Assembly: GCA_037042915.1 (NCBI GenBank)
Contig: CM073197.1
Location: 248,001-312,000 of the forward strand
Source: Auricularia sp. M13
Lineage: Eukaryota; Basidiomycota; Agaricomycetes; Auriculariales; Auriculariaceae
Direction: 5' to 3'
DNA: 64,000 nt
A model generated the notes under the pieces. That model made no database searches. It saw nothing but the letters and a program-made list of their open reading frames with translations, and was not told the origin of the DNA. This document shows, one piece after another, positions 45,097 through 56,552 of this stretch (within the stretch, counting starts at the first letter, position 1; every line of letters starts with the position of its first letter). The position numbers and the translations under genes are program-made.

Positions 45097-46951
45097 ATGG
45101 GTGTGTCCATCCAGCAAGCATACTTCGACCCTTCGCTGACTGTATAAAGCTCCAACTAAATACATTAATTACCCATTTAATCTGATTATATTACATTACC
45201 TATTACAATTATTTTACGTGGCCCTGTAATTTCCCTGTAACGGGTTGTAATGCATTATATCACCTATAAGCCTTATAATGCGAGATATCAGGCTGGTGAG
45301 TGATGAGAGGGAATATTTCTCAGTGATGGTAGGTGTGGGACTCTCATATTTTCTGATTGGACACCTGAGACCATGGTGAGAGCATCTACCAAGGCTCCTT
45401 TGCTTCAGTGATTATTGATTGATCTGCACCAACTGCCTCCGGAGTGTGTTCAGCCTCTGCAAAACCAATTTTCGGCCAATATGCCACCCCATGCATCTCA
45501 TGTAGTGTTGATGATTACACTGGTGAACATCTAGTAAGTTTGCAAGCAGTTGATACTGACCCCCCTCCCTGTACTCTAGGTACATGTGCCACATGCGAGA
45601 TATAATTAATTATAATGTATTACAACCTATTACATTACTTATTCCCATTATATTATCTTTGGGCGTAATGGTAATGTAATTGGTTGGAGCTTTATGACTG
45701 TATCGGATATACAGCTCCGCTTCCAGAGCAAGTCTCACCTTATCACTACATCCCGACCGAATATGTCTGCGCCATCTTTGTAGCATTGTTCGGGTTGTCC
45801 ACAAGTACGCTCACTCACATTCACATATGCCAAGCTCATCGCTGTTGCGCAGTAATCCACGTCGCTCAGACCGTGAAATACAGACTCTGGTGGCTGCTCG
45901 CCACGGCCGTCATTTGCGGTGTGGGCGAGACGCTCGGCTGGTCAGCAAGACTTTGGTCCAGCATGGACGCTGCTGCCCAAACCCCGTTCCTCATACAGTG
46001 CGTTCTTGCCTGCCCCTTATTTAAAACTCTCATCCTTGTCTCAGAATCACATCGACAATGTGAGTGCGGATGCTGGCGTGCTCTTTGTGCTGGCTAACTC
46101 TTCCGGCCAATAAAGCACTGCGCCGACCTTCTTGGTTGCATCCAATTTCATCATCCTCGGACGCGTCATTCGTCTCATCGGGCCGCAGTTCAGCCGACTC
46201 AGCCCGAAGATGTGTGAGTACCCTAGTGGCTGTCGTGCTGAGAGCGGAGACTAATGATTACAGATTCGATCGTCTTTCTTCTCGCTGACACAGCCGCGCT
46301 CGTCGTGCAAGCTATCGGCGGCGCACAAGCCTCAGCGGCGGACACGCTTGAGGGCGCCAACAAGGGAGCAAAGGTCATGCTGGGTGGCATCATCGTTCAG
46401 TTTGGTTCGTTCTCGTTTCTTACGCATCTTTTTGTCATTTTTCTCACACGCGTTGTAGTGGCTATCATCGTCTACGTGACGCTCGCCGCGGAGTTCATCA
46501 TCCGTTACAAGCTCAATAAGCCGCTCCGGGCGGGTGAGCATGCACGCCCGGTGAGACTGGACAACAAGTTGCGCTTGATGGTGCTCGGGTTGGGTATCAG
46601 CACCATATTCCTCGTCGTCCGCACCGTTTACCGTACAATCGAGCTCCAGGACGGTTGGACGGGAAAGATTATTGGCACCGAGGTGCTCTTCAGTGCGTCT
46701 ACACCCATTTATCGCTATGATCCTTTGACTGATTTGCATGGCTAGACGTGTTGGACGGGATGCCGATCACCGTCGCCATGTTCACGCTGAACATCTTCCA
46801 CCCCGGTCGTCTGGTGTTCAACGCTGACCGCACGGAGCTCGGTCAGGAATCTCCCACCGAATCCTCGCCCGCACCGACTATTGTCGAGCGACCTCAGGCG
46901 TGGTCTCCATTCAAGCACTCGGCCGTGTCGCTTGGCACTGAGCGTGCATAG
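45097..46951 (+). CDS. RTA1-like seven-TM protein
   Basis: Eight exons (45097-45100, 45715-45804, 45853-45997, 46045-46059, 46116-46213, 46264-46404, 46459-46692, 46746-46951) give 310 residues with the frame open throughout. The first coding exon is only ATGG and the fourth is 15 bp. The protein starts MAPLPEQVSPYHYIPTEYVC. It shows the RTA1 family landmarks: LATAVICGVGETLGWSARLW, NFIILGRVIRLIGPQFSRLS, ADTAALVVQAIGGAQAS, YVTLAAEFIIRYKLN and MFTLNIFHPGRL. Seven hydrophobic helices are evident. The family includes yeast Rta1 and Rsb1, plasma-membrane proteins tied to lipid translocation and resistance to toxic lipids. Intron 1 (45101-45714) is 614 bp because it holds a 550-bp hAT-type MITE; the other introns are 47-56 bp. 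The coding sequence appears intact. Confidence 0.92.
45145..45694. mobile_element. hAT-type MITE in RTA1 intron 1
   Basis: A 550-bp AT-rich element with inverted ends TAAAGCTCCAAC..GTTGGAGCTTTA and further matching AT-rich sequence inside (..TACATTAATTAC / GTAATGGTAATGTA..). It is flanked by a perfect 8-bp duplication TGACTGTA (45137-45144 and 45695-45702). An 8-bp duplication and a short TIR starting TAAAG fit the hAT superfamily. It encodes no protein. Subtracting element plus duplication leaves an intron of about 56 bp, close to the 50 bp of the paralog. Confidence 0.85.
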
Positions 46952-47608
46952 TCTGCTCGATTACTGAGATGAAATCGGACTACTAGAACAGAATTTAGAA
47001 GCGGTTGGGACACTGAGTTTTCCGCGCCGCGCCGCGACTGTACTTTACTATTCCTCCGAGGCTGCCTAATCCTCATCTTGCTGTAGTACTGTAGCAGCGT
47101 TACCGTTTGGGTGTAGCGAAAGAATGAATATACAGTATATTTTATTCAGCATGCCCTCTTCGTACTACGGGATGTCTGAGGATAGATGGCGTACATCAAA
47201 GGATTGTAAAGCATATATATACGAGGACATCAACACCAGCCCGTCGCCAGGCGAAAACCAAGGCAGTGTGACAAGCCTGGCGCCACAGTCGAGCACCGAC
47301 CCGGCCCCATATCCCGCCGGGATCTGCGAACGAAATGCCCACGACTTTAGAGTCAGAGCGTCCATAATCAGTGCATGGCCCCGTTGGAGGAAGGTGGTCG
47401 GAAGGACGAGAAGGGACTGTGGCAGTGCAATTCGGAGTTTTAAGCTTCGTCGAGGTCACGGTGTTGCATGGACTCCCTAGAGCCAACGCGGAGCCAACGT
47501 AGTTGGGAGCTCTCTAAATTGCGCAAGTAGCACATACATGAAGCTTTGAGGATCTGAGATCGAATCCCATGCCACAAATCGCCCGAGCTCGGGATTTGTG
47601 TGGCAAGC
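46952..47608. other. Spacer between convergent genes, no gene seen
   Basis: About 650 bp between the ends of the plus-strand RTA1-like gene and the minus-strand alcohol oxidase gene; both 3' UTRs lie here. Nothing else is recognised. Confidence 0.5.
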
Positions 47609-50600
47609 TCAGACATTCCTGATTCCCAAATCTTCTCCAATGAGTATGGCCGCTTTCTCGCCAATCACCAGAGCGGTTGACGCGGTATTCTACATCAGCT
47701 TCACGCTTCGGTGTATGCTGATAGGTGAGACGACTTACGGCGCTCACGTTCGCCGGTGCAATGGAGAGATCTGACGAGGGAGCGTGTGAGACATAGTTCA
47801 ATCATCATGCCATATGTTTGAGCCTACTTACCCGCAACCTTGAGACCCTCAACGTCGTACACATTGAGACGCGGGTCGACGACGCCGGCCTGCTCGCGGG
47901 GTTTCATCGCGCAAGTGCCCATCTACCCCAAAGTTTAGCCCAAATTCAGTCACTCTTGTGCTCTACAGTACTTACAGAGTGCCACGTCGTAGCCACTGCC
48001 AAGTCGGTAGTCAGCACCATCGACCAGTGACCCGTAGCTCCAAAGCGGTTGTGGCTACGAACCTGTCTGCCGCACCCACATCTCTAGCGCCGCGTCGTCC
48101 GCCGCACTGTACACAATATCCGGCTCATCAACGGGCACAGGCATCGCGCTCCCCGAACACGCCGCGGCGCTGCCGGGCGCGAACGCAGGATGCGCGGGGA
48201 CGAGCTCGCCGCGGTAGCACGGCATGCGGCGCACGATCTCGCGCGACACTTTGTATTGCCACATAAGGAGCGCGACGTCCGCTTGGCTAGGTGGTAGTGA
48301 GGATGCATCAGTCGGTGTCACGGTTGTGCTTTACGGCGGACTCGGACGCACTTCTCCAGGTAGCCGGGGACGAAACGCGGAGGGTCGGCTGGGTCGGCGG
48401 AGCGTACGTGGACCGAGCCGCGCGCTGCGGGATACATCTATGCAACAGGCGTCTTCGATGAGCTCGCACGCTCTTGTATCACTCGATTTTGGAGACTACG
48501 ACTCACAGTGAACGCCGCGCTGGTGAGATAGTCACCGTCCGGAACGCCTGGTACCAGGCTCCTGCGGGTGAGGGAAAATCCGATCAATATCCAACAAGGT
48601 TGACTGATAACATGGGACGTACCCTGAAATGGCAGTCAGCTCGATAGCGGCCTTGTCGGGCGCATTCTCAAAGTAATGCCACTCCTTGCCGAACGCCTCG
48701 CCAAGCTGCTTGATGCCTTCTGGTGTAGGGCGCAGCTTCGCGCCGACGTCAAGGCCACTGCGCCGTTTAGTAGATCAGTAGGTGTCTGATCCACTAGGGA
48801 CAACGGCGGCGCAACGCACTTGGTACTGAGGATCCCCGTGCCATCCTTGTACTCTTCCAGAGCAGCCTCCATCACCTATGGGCACACACATCAGCCTTAA
48901 TCCTCGCAGGAGACGCCTCAGCGCCGGAGTGTCACGGTAGAGTACCTTGGGATCCCCGCGCAAGTACGCATCGCGCCCGTGCATCGCGCCATTCTCGATG
49001 TTGTACATCGCGGCCATGATGTTATGGTCTGCATCATCGAGTACAGCAGTCATCGTATCACAGCGTCCTTTTCACGCCAGCAAAACGCGCACCTTGGTAA
49101 TTCTCCCCAACGCCATTGAGCACCACACGACTCTTGATGCCCGCCGCGCCGAGGATCTCGGGCGAGCCGATCCCGCTGCGCTCGAGGATCATCGGGCTGC
49201 CTGTATATTGTGCAGACGGGCCCATGTTAAGTTCAAGTTCGGAGTGCAGCCTGGAATGGGGGAGGGCACAGACCGAATGGTCCGGCGGCGAGGACGACCA
49301 TCCTGCGCGCCCTGGCGATCCGCACGGTCGGCGCGTTCGGCGCGGCGCTGTCGAGGTACTCCACGCCGACCGCTCGGCTGCCTCTGTCAGTGTCGGTGCG
49401 CAGGTCAGCTCATTTCATGGAAGGTGTGTGGCGGGGATGAGACCTCGACGCACTCGAAGACGACCCGGTTGACGGGGCACAGCACGCGCAGCGTGACGTT
49501 GCTCCCCGGCGCCCGCACCGCGGGGTACAGGAAGGCGTGTCCGGCGTCCTGCCGCACGCCGTCGCTGCTGATCCACCTTCCAGTCATAGTTCAAGTCCGC
49601 GAATCAGCACACCATGGCCGCCCGGCGCCACACCGTAAATGCACGCACTTCTGCCATGGCTACACACCAAAAAACACGTCACGTCAGCGTGGGAGAGCAA
49701 AGACGGATGGGGTGGAGGGAAGGGAGGACGCACGCCATACGCATCGGCAGTCCTGAAGTCGTTGATATCCTCCGCGCGGGCGCGCGCCGTGTCCCACGCG
49801 AGCGCGCTCGCGAGCCACTGCCTGCTCATCTCGGACGTCTGGCCTGCAGATTTTCCCGTCAGTCTCACTCAGAGCCGCGGCGGCGTCTGTCACTGATCAT
49901 GAAAGCGGGACCGTAACGCACCCCCACGCGAGACGCGCATGGGCCCGTCGTACCCGTGCGTCTCGCTCTTCTTGCCCTCTTCGGTGTCGATTTCGTATGT
50001 TTCCAGCTGTAATGCGACGATGTGACACGGGGTGAGATGATGAGAAGGGAAGGCGGGGAAAGGGGTGAACGACATACCTTCTGGAACAGCGGGAGGAGCG
50101 ACGCGAAGCCCCAGCCGGGATTCCCGTGCCTCCGCTCCCAGTCGTCGTAGTCGCTCGCCGCGGGGCGCGTGTACATCATAACTACCAGCAGTCAATCAAT
50201 TCCCCACGCGCTGTCCAGAAAGAAAGCGTCACGGTTAGACTCACAGTTGATCGCGGTCCCCCCGCCGACACACCCGCCCGCGTGGACGACCGTCGCCCGC
50301 CCGCCGAGCGCGGCGCTCGGCTCGCTGGCGAAGTAGCGCGTGCGCGGCATGCGCGGGAGCAGGTTGCGCGTGTAGGCTGCGGGCGTCGTGACGTCGGCGT
50401 CGGAGAGCGTGTGCGGGCCGTGCTCGAGGACGAGGATGCGGAGCGCGGGGGCGGCGGCCGCGAGGCGCGCGGTGAGCACGCTGCCCGCTGCGCCGGCTGT
50501 GGGTGGGAGGGAGGAGAGTTGAGGTGGCGCGGTGAGAGGGGGGAGAGGGTCAGCGACTCGGAGGAGCAGACGCAGAGCGCGAACAGAAAGGGGGCATACT

Positions 50601-50649
50601 AACCGCCCACGACGACGATGTCGAACTCAGCCTCTGGCTCCAGCGACAT
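47609..50649 (-). CDS. GMC alcohol oxidase (AA3-like)
   Basis: Eighteen exons on the minus strand give 597 residues with the frame open across every junction. Exon starts and ends: 50649-50604, 50496-50245, 50181-50078, 50006-49922, 49843-49741, 49576-49454, 49383-49274, 49200-49093, 49028-48946, 48875-48820, 48757-48623, 48561-48507, 48437-48352, 48286-48063, 47995-47976, 47922-47832, 47770-47739, 47689-47609. The 164-bp fifth intron is the least certain. The FAD-binding motif is FDIVVVGAGAAGSVLTARL at the N-terminus. GMC signatures are GGCVGGGTAINFMMYTRPAA and GSPMILERSGIGSPEILGAA, followed by NGVGENYQDHN. The C-terminal catalytic region has TTWHSMGTCAMKP and SIAPANVSANTASTALVIGE. The 'MYTRxxASDYDDWE' segment is typical of alcohol (methanol) oxidases, which turn short alcohols into aldehyde plus H2O2. 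There is no signal peptide, so it is cytosolic or peroxisomal. A relic of the same gene lies at 62.5 kb. Confidence 0.93.
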
Positions 50650-51746
50650 ATTGTCCTTGACCGTTGGGAGAGCAAGAGGGAGAAGAAGAGGGAGAGGGGA
50701 AGGAGCAACCGGGGGATCCTCCCGATAGAGAGCCCGGCCTTAGATATACATACGTGCGCCGGGCGGGATGTCGCGCCCGCACCGTGACAAAACAGGACCC
50801 GACGTCCAATTGAATGGATGGGTCCTTTAGACCGTCGCGCCCGTGCTGACAGTGAGAGAAGGTCACAGGCCGATAAGCTGCGCGGGTCATTCGACCTGCG
50901 TGTCTGCATTCAAGTCGCCATCTCTCGTGGGAAGATCGTTCTCTTAGTATTAGCCCTATTATATGGAAAAAGGTTAGCATTCTCAAGAGTACAATGCCAG
51001 ATACACTTACGCACAGTGTGGCGAATCTGCGATAGAGCCCCCAAAATACACACAAGTAACTTACAGTAGCTCCGCTGGGCGCTGAACTTGAAGGGTCGCA
51101 CTCCAAGGTAAACGTCCCGTTGATGGACAGCGCTCGACGCCAACGACGTCTGCATCCTTGCTGCTGCTGCGGACAGACACGGGTACGGCCCCGCGTTTCT
51201 GCGGAATAAGTCTGCGTGCGCCGTGCGCCAGGTCCGAGTGAAGCATGCCGCCAGCACTTATGTAACTTGAACTAGAGACAGGGTATCTTGTAGCCGGTTG
51301 CATTATGCATAAGTTACTAGGCGCGCAAACCAGTGAACAGTCAGAATGACGACTGGCAGATCGAGCTCACTGCTAGGCAGAACAAAAATGGATGCACGCC
51401 AGGGCCAGATAATCCGATGTGCATCAGTATCGAGTGTGGAACGAGTATGTCGTGATGAGCACAGGTGTAGGTGCAAAGTTGCGAGCTCGAAGAAAAAGCG
51501 ACAGAGGAGCGCTAGCCGGTTGTGGAGAGGAAGCCGGCACGACAGCCGCCCGCACATAAGATCTCCGGGGCACATTGCATGCGAGCATGGAGTGCAATGA
51601 ACCAGTAAGCCGCCCGTAGTAACGTCGAGACACAGTGCATTGCGTGGATGGATTAGTGACGTGCGTACAAGAGCCAGAGCCAAGAACGAAAGCAAAAGCG
51701 CGAGGGCCGAACAGCAACAACATACAGTATGCAAGGCAGTCACGCA
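50650..51746. other. Intergenic region, no gene seen
   Basis: About 1.1 kb upstream of the alcohol oxidase and downstream of the next minus-strand gene. The open frames are short, overlap on both strands and show no domain. Confidence 0.45.
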
Positions 51747-52647
51747 TCATGTCTTGTCCTCTTGAAGCGGCGGCCAGCCGTCGGGCACGCGCTCGCGCGC
51801 GATGCCCAGCGCGAGCTCGGCCGGCTCGCCGCGGCGCGCGGGCATGGCGAGCAGCACGGCGAGCTGGAGCTGCGGCTCGGCGGGCAGCGGCGGCGCGTCG
51901 TCGTCGGCGGCGGCGTCAGCGTGTTCCTGCTCCTGCTCGTGCTCTTGTCGTCTGCGCAGCGCGGCGAGCGAGTGCGGGAAGCGCGAGTCGCCGAAGAGCC
52001 GCGCGAGCGCGGGCGACGACGCCGGCCCGGGCGCGTCGCCCGCCGCCGCCGGCGTGGCCGTCTTTTCGGCCGCGGATGCCGACGGCGCGGCGGGGATGAG
52101 CGTGGCGTTGAGCGGCTGCGAGCTCGGGTGAGTGACGAGCGAAGTGAATTGGAAATGGAAGCGGGCGGACCTGGAGCGCGGCCCACCGTGCGCCGGCCTT
52201 CTCGTCGCCAAGCGCCAAGGCGACCTCATGCAGCGTCGGCCGAGTCATATTGCGCCATCGCGCACCGCCGGCTCCGCCATTTGCAGCGCCGGGGACGAGG
52301 AAGCCGGCTGCGAGGGCCTCCTCGACGCGGCGGCGGAAGCGGCGGCGGAGGACGAAGGAGCGGACGAGGATGCCGACGGAGAGCGCGAGCAGCAGCAGCA
52401 GCGTGGCGAGGAAGACGAAGAGGTATAGCGATGCCGCGTAGCCCGAGCCCGGCGGCGGCGGCCCCGGCGCGCGTGTGTGGCCGCCAGAGTCGGAGAAGAG
52501 CGGCCGCGAGGGCGTCGACGCCGTCGTCGTCGTCACGCCGCCCTCGCCCGGCCCGAATGCCGTCGGCGACGACGCGGAAGACGGTGATGGCGTAGAAGAC
52601 AACGTCAAGGGCGTGGAAGTGGAAGACGTCGACGGCGACGAGGACAT
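51747..52647 (-). CDS. Single-pass membrane protein, basidiomycete type
   Basis: Two exons on the minus strand, 52647-52171 and 52115-51747 (55-bp intron), give 281 residues. I chose the ATG at 52647; the open frame extends upstream only to a GTG. The first 75 residues are Ser/Thr/Pro-rich (SSSPSTSSTSTPLTLSSTPS) and probably extracytoplasmic. One TM helix follows (AASLYLFVFLATLLLLLALS) and then a very basic stop-transfer segment (RSFVLRRRFRRRVEEALAAG). The cytoplasmic part contains RPTLHEVALALGDEKAGARW and ends QLAVLLAMPARRGEPAEL .. GIARERV. The order 'ASLYLFxFLATLxLLL .. RRRFRRRVEEA .. LHEV .. VLIAMP' recurs in uncharacterised agaricomycete proteins. Its function is unknown. GC content and codon use are extreme, like the Zn2Cys6 gene at 5.9 kb. 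Confidence 0.75.
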
Positions 52648-54735
52648 GCTGAATGATGCTGACTGCACACCTCACAGACGCCGACGTCGGCACGCTCCGG
52701 CCGACATGCCCTCTTTCTTTCTGCCACTTTCACATCGTCTCTCCCTCTCACGCTGGGCGTGTCTGTCTGCATAAGTCCCGACAAAGACTAAGTACCTGGG
52801 CTGACTCTAGTAATTTCGGGAAGCACGCTGCTCCTAGCCGCCCATCGCCATAATGATACTTCCCAACGCGGCCGACACCTGCTTGCCAGTGGACAGCTCC
52901 CATGAAAATGGACACCCAGTGTGGACCACAGACTAGCATATTCGGGGGCCAGCTTCATTGAAGAATTCAATAACCGACCCATCCGCCCTGGTTGCACCTC
53001 TTTAACGCGATGCTGCTCACTGACGGGGCTCGTCGATTCCCCGTACACTCGCCTGCCGGTGCCAGTCAATCCGGTCTCAGGCTTCCTAATACGGTGCTGT
53101 TAAATTCTGGCCGCTCGACCCAACACCGTGACGGTGGCATGCCTACTTGCAGTACGGTTCCCGGTTCTCGACAGTTCATATGAGATCACCACTGCACTCG
53201 TCACTGGTTCCGTTCTCATCGTGTCGGCTTTGTGCCAGTGGTCTCCTTGCGCCTGCATGCCAAAGGATTCCAACAGGGTGCAGAGACTACTCAGCATAAA
53301 GCAGGCGCTGATGCACTGCGACGCGGCTTGCAACTACGGGCGGTTTCTGTCTCTGGAGTCTGCTCTGCTGCTACCCAAATGAAAGCCAGGGACCATCAAG
53401 CGCCTCGGCCACGCAGAGCCCTACGGGCATACTGCATATGATCCAGGGGCGTCTCGTTGCACGTCGTAACTTAGGGGAATGTTCAATTACAGTATGAATC
53501 TTCAACGGGCTCGTGCATTCTGATCGTGACTCGGACTTGGTTGTGCAAACACACCTGCCATGTGGTTAGGGGCCGCGAAGCCTACAGCTGAGAACTGCTC
53601 ATGAGGACCTCGAGTTCGAATTGGGCGAGCGCGTCGTTCGCGAACCCGGTGTCAACGGGGGATCTAGTATGGGACTGCGGCCGGTGAGCACGCTGTAAGT
53701 ACTTGACATCCTTCTTTGTGTCTGAAGCTGAAATCGACACCGACACTGGCAGACTCGAAGCAGATTCATCTACGGTGAGTGTGCGCCAGTTCCAAGACCG
53801 TGCGGCCCACTGTTTTGCTACTTGCAGCGCTGGTCACAGGTCAGCTTATCGTCCTTCTCTCATGAGCACTGTCAGCAACGTAATTCTTGCCACCCAACGG
53901 AGCATTCATCCAATTGGAATAGTTGGACGTCGGATTCCGTCTCGAGCGCGCGCGATGGGACAATCCGCTATATGGCATTCCGCCAGCGGCGTACATGAAA
54001 AGCTACGGCTGCGCGGGAGGATCACCCGGTTTCTTTTCTCTTTCCCCTCCCCCTCACCCTCTCCCTCACCCTCTCCGTCTCCCTCTCCCTCTCTCTCCCT
54101 CTTCCTCGTCCAATAAAATATGTCGCAGGATCCCGAGTAGTAGGCCGAGGTCGACATCGTCGTCGTGGTAGGCGGTACGCACCTCCTCGCTGACTCTCAC
54201 CGCTCCTCCCTCTCACTGCACCACTCTCCACTCTCGCTCGCCCGCGTCCCACAGCCGGCGCATGCCTCGCCCGCGTCCCACATCCGGCGCGCGCCTCGCC
54301 CGTCCCTCGTCCTCTAGCACGGCGCACACCAGCGAGCCGCGGGGGGACTGCCGACTGCCATCAACTGTGCGTGCACAGGGACCGTATCATCCCCCGTAGC
54401 GCTGTCAATGGCATTCTCGGCACCAATTAAAGTGCGTTTAATTGCCTGTGCCACCCGGGCCGGGCCATTTTCCTCGCTGCCACATGGCGTGGGCCTTACT
54501 CGAGTCCGAGTCGTAGTTCAGAAGGCCGCGACTCAGGCGAATGCGTCGCGACGCCTCCGTGCGTGAAGAACGGCAGCTTGTGCGTGACGTGTATGGCCCA
54601 GCGACAGCTTGGTCATTCCCTGTCCAAATTGCCACAGCATCACATGTACACATCGCGTGCTTGGCAGAATGACTTGTGTACATTCGTCAGAGCAACAACG
54701 CTGCTCTCCCAGCCTTCAAACTCCCGGCAGTGCAA
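52648..54735. other. Gene-free region with simple repeats
   Basis: No gene recognised. A pyrimidine-rich microsatellite (ccctct/ccctca units) runs from about 54031 to 54113. A roughly 30-bp GC-rich unit (gcctcgcccgcgtcccaca) is repeated two to three times at about 54234-54303. Confidence 0.5.
54031..54113 (+). repeat. CT-rich microsatellite
   Basis: Near-continuous CCCTCN/CTCCCT units on the plus strand (for example ccctcaccctctccctcacc), followed by aataaaat. No coding role is apparent. Confidence 0.7.
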
Positions 54736-54739
54736 TCAA

Positions 54740-55085
54740 TCTCAATGAGAACCCCCGCAGCCTGAGAGCGCGCGCTTTTTTCGACTTGCCTTGCGGCGGA
54801 TTTCGTCGGGGTCGACGTTGCGGACCGTGCACCTGTCCTCCGGGAATGCCGCGCCCTCCTCTGAATCGCTCGCTTCGCGGATGAAGGCAGCTACGTTGGC
54901 CACGGTGTAATTCTGGATGTCATAGGCTATGAATTTCTGCGGAGTCCGGACACGCTCGATCAGTACCATTGACATGCAGGCCACTAGTGTCGAACTTTGC
55001 CAGCGTACTCGCCAGGCATAATCCTCCAATACCTCCACCGCTAGGCAAGTACAAATGCCTTCTCAGCAAGACAAGACTCGGCCAC
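54740..55085 (-). pseudogene. Fragment of an FAD-dependent monooxygenase (weak)
   Basis: On the minus strand one frame encodes LPSGGGIGGLCLASTLAKFD, which matches the N-terminal GxGxxG FAD-binding motif of salicylate-hydroxylase-like flavoproteins (IIGGGIGGLCLAxALxK). A second frame encodes YDIQNYTVANVAAFIREASD .. FPEDRCTVRNVDPDEIRRKA, which has protein-like composition but no family I know. No start, no second FAD motif (DG/GD) and no catalytic domain are present, so it is at most a relic. Confidence 0.35.
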
Positions 55086-55526
55086 AAAATTTGGGGAATC
55101 TCACATGATCGCAATGCGCAGAGGGTTTGCAAGCTGCGACGCCATGGCCGGGGACTGAGACAAGTAATGGATAACAGTGAGAATTGATTTATGCATTTCT
55201 GTAGGCCCCAGTCTGTAGTTCTGCAGCTTCAGACGTGTAGACGACTTCGCACGCCTGGCACACAGGCAATGAAATCGGTGGAATCGGCCAATAAGAGGCG
55301 GGATTACCAAATGTAACCCGCCAATATTTAAATCCTGCGATGCGGATTAGTATTGTCGCCGTGCAGGAGCGGAAACGCGGTGCATATGTATCGTAGTGGT
55401 GCACACCATCCCGGTCGGCAACCTGCTTCGAACGAATTACGATTTAATTTTTTTCGTATACGACAACACATATATAGCAATACATACATGCAAAAAGCGC
55501 AAGCATGAGTCGGTATTGCCATGTAG

Positions 55527-56552
55527 TCAACACCTCAGTGCCCCTGCGTCACTCACATCCGCACCGCTCACACCAACTGGAACACGCACACCACTCGCGC
55601 CGTGGTTAGCGGACAAGACGACCAGCGCCCCAGCACACGCACACACCAAGCCCGCAAGCACCACGGCAGCGCCGGCAACGAGCTCCTCCCGGGGCATCTT
55701 CCGCGCGGCGGAGACGACGCGCAGCAGGACGTACATCGCGGGGATGCACTGCGCGGGCGCGCCGGTGCGCATCATGAGCTTGAAAAAGAGCGAGAGAATC
55801 AGCTTGTTGAGGACCATCGCGAGCAGCTTCAGCGCAATTTTTGAGCCGACCCGGCGCAGACGGTGCGAGCGGCGGGGCGCGGCAGAGACGAGTTCCACGG
55901 GGACAGGAACATCGAGCGGCGACTGAGTGTGCGGGTTGGGCGGAGAAGCGAGCTGTGGGACGACCTCGACTGGCGAGGGCGAGAAGGGTGCGGGCGTAGC
56001 CTCGCGGAAGCCCAGACCGACTGGCGGCGCAGGGTAATAAATGTCCCTCCGGCGGGACGCGAGTGCGAAGTCGCCGTCTCGGCCCACGAAGTGCACGGGC
56101 TCGTCGTCCCACGGGGAGACGGGCGTGTGCGGCGCATCGCTGTACTCGCTGTCCGACGTCGACGGACGCGAGAGGCGCGGGAGCACGAGCTTCGCGAGCT
56201 TGCACTGCTGTTGCTGCTGTCTGCGGCGCGGGGCGGCGGTTGGGCGGGAGGCAGGGGCAGGGGCGGTGACGGCGCACGCTGCGGCGGTCAGGGACTGGTA
56301 CGAGGCGGTGCCGCGCAGCGGCTTCAGGCTCGCGCCGTCGAGGTCGTCGAGCATCCATTCGGGCCAAGTGGAGGTCGGGTCGAAGGGCGAGGGCGAGGTG
56401 AGGCTGTCGGACGAGGTGGAGCCGGAGCGGGCGTGGGTCGAAGCATAGGCGGGCTGTTGGCCACGATGAGCAAAGCGCAAAGCGACCCTTCCGCAACGCG
56501 GCAGACTGTGGCGCACCATGGCAAACATAGGGGCGTTGGCGTAAGCGGGCAT
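55527..56552 (-). CDS. Hypothetical protein with C-terminal hydrophobic segments
   Basis: A single 341-codon frame from an ATG at 56552. The first 220 residues are Ser/Pro-rich and low in hydrophobics, with a PEWMLDDLDGASLKPLRGTA motif and an RRRQQQQQ stretch. The C-terminal third has basic and hydrophobic segments (IALKLLAMVLNKLILSLFFK and LVAGAAVVLAGLVCACAGAL). These look like one amphipathic and one true membrane helix, giving a tail-anchored topology. No family is recognised. Strong GC-rich codon use supports a real gene, but an antisense open frame of 305 codons exists, so the call rests on composition and the membrane anchor. Confidence 0.6.
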   Translation of the reverse strand: MPAYANAPMFAMVRHSLPRCGRVALRFAHRGQQPAYASTHARSGSTSSDSLTSPSPFDPTSTWPEWMLDDLDGASLKPLRGTASYQSLTAAACAVTAPAPASRPTAAPRRRQQQQQCKLAKLVLPRLSRPSTSDSEYSDAPHTPVSPWDDEPVHFVGRDGDFALASRRRDIYYPAPPVGLGFREATPAPFSPSPVEVVPQLASPPNPHTQSPLDVPVPVELVSAAPRRSHRLRRVGSKIALKLLAMVLNKLILSLFFKLMMRTGAPAQCIPAMYVLLRVVSAARKMPREELVAGAAVVLAGLVCACAGALVVLSANHGASGVRVPVGVSGADVSDAGALRC

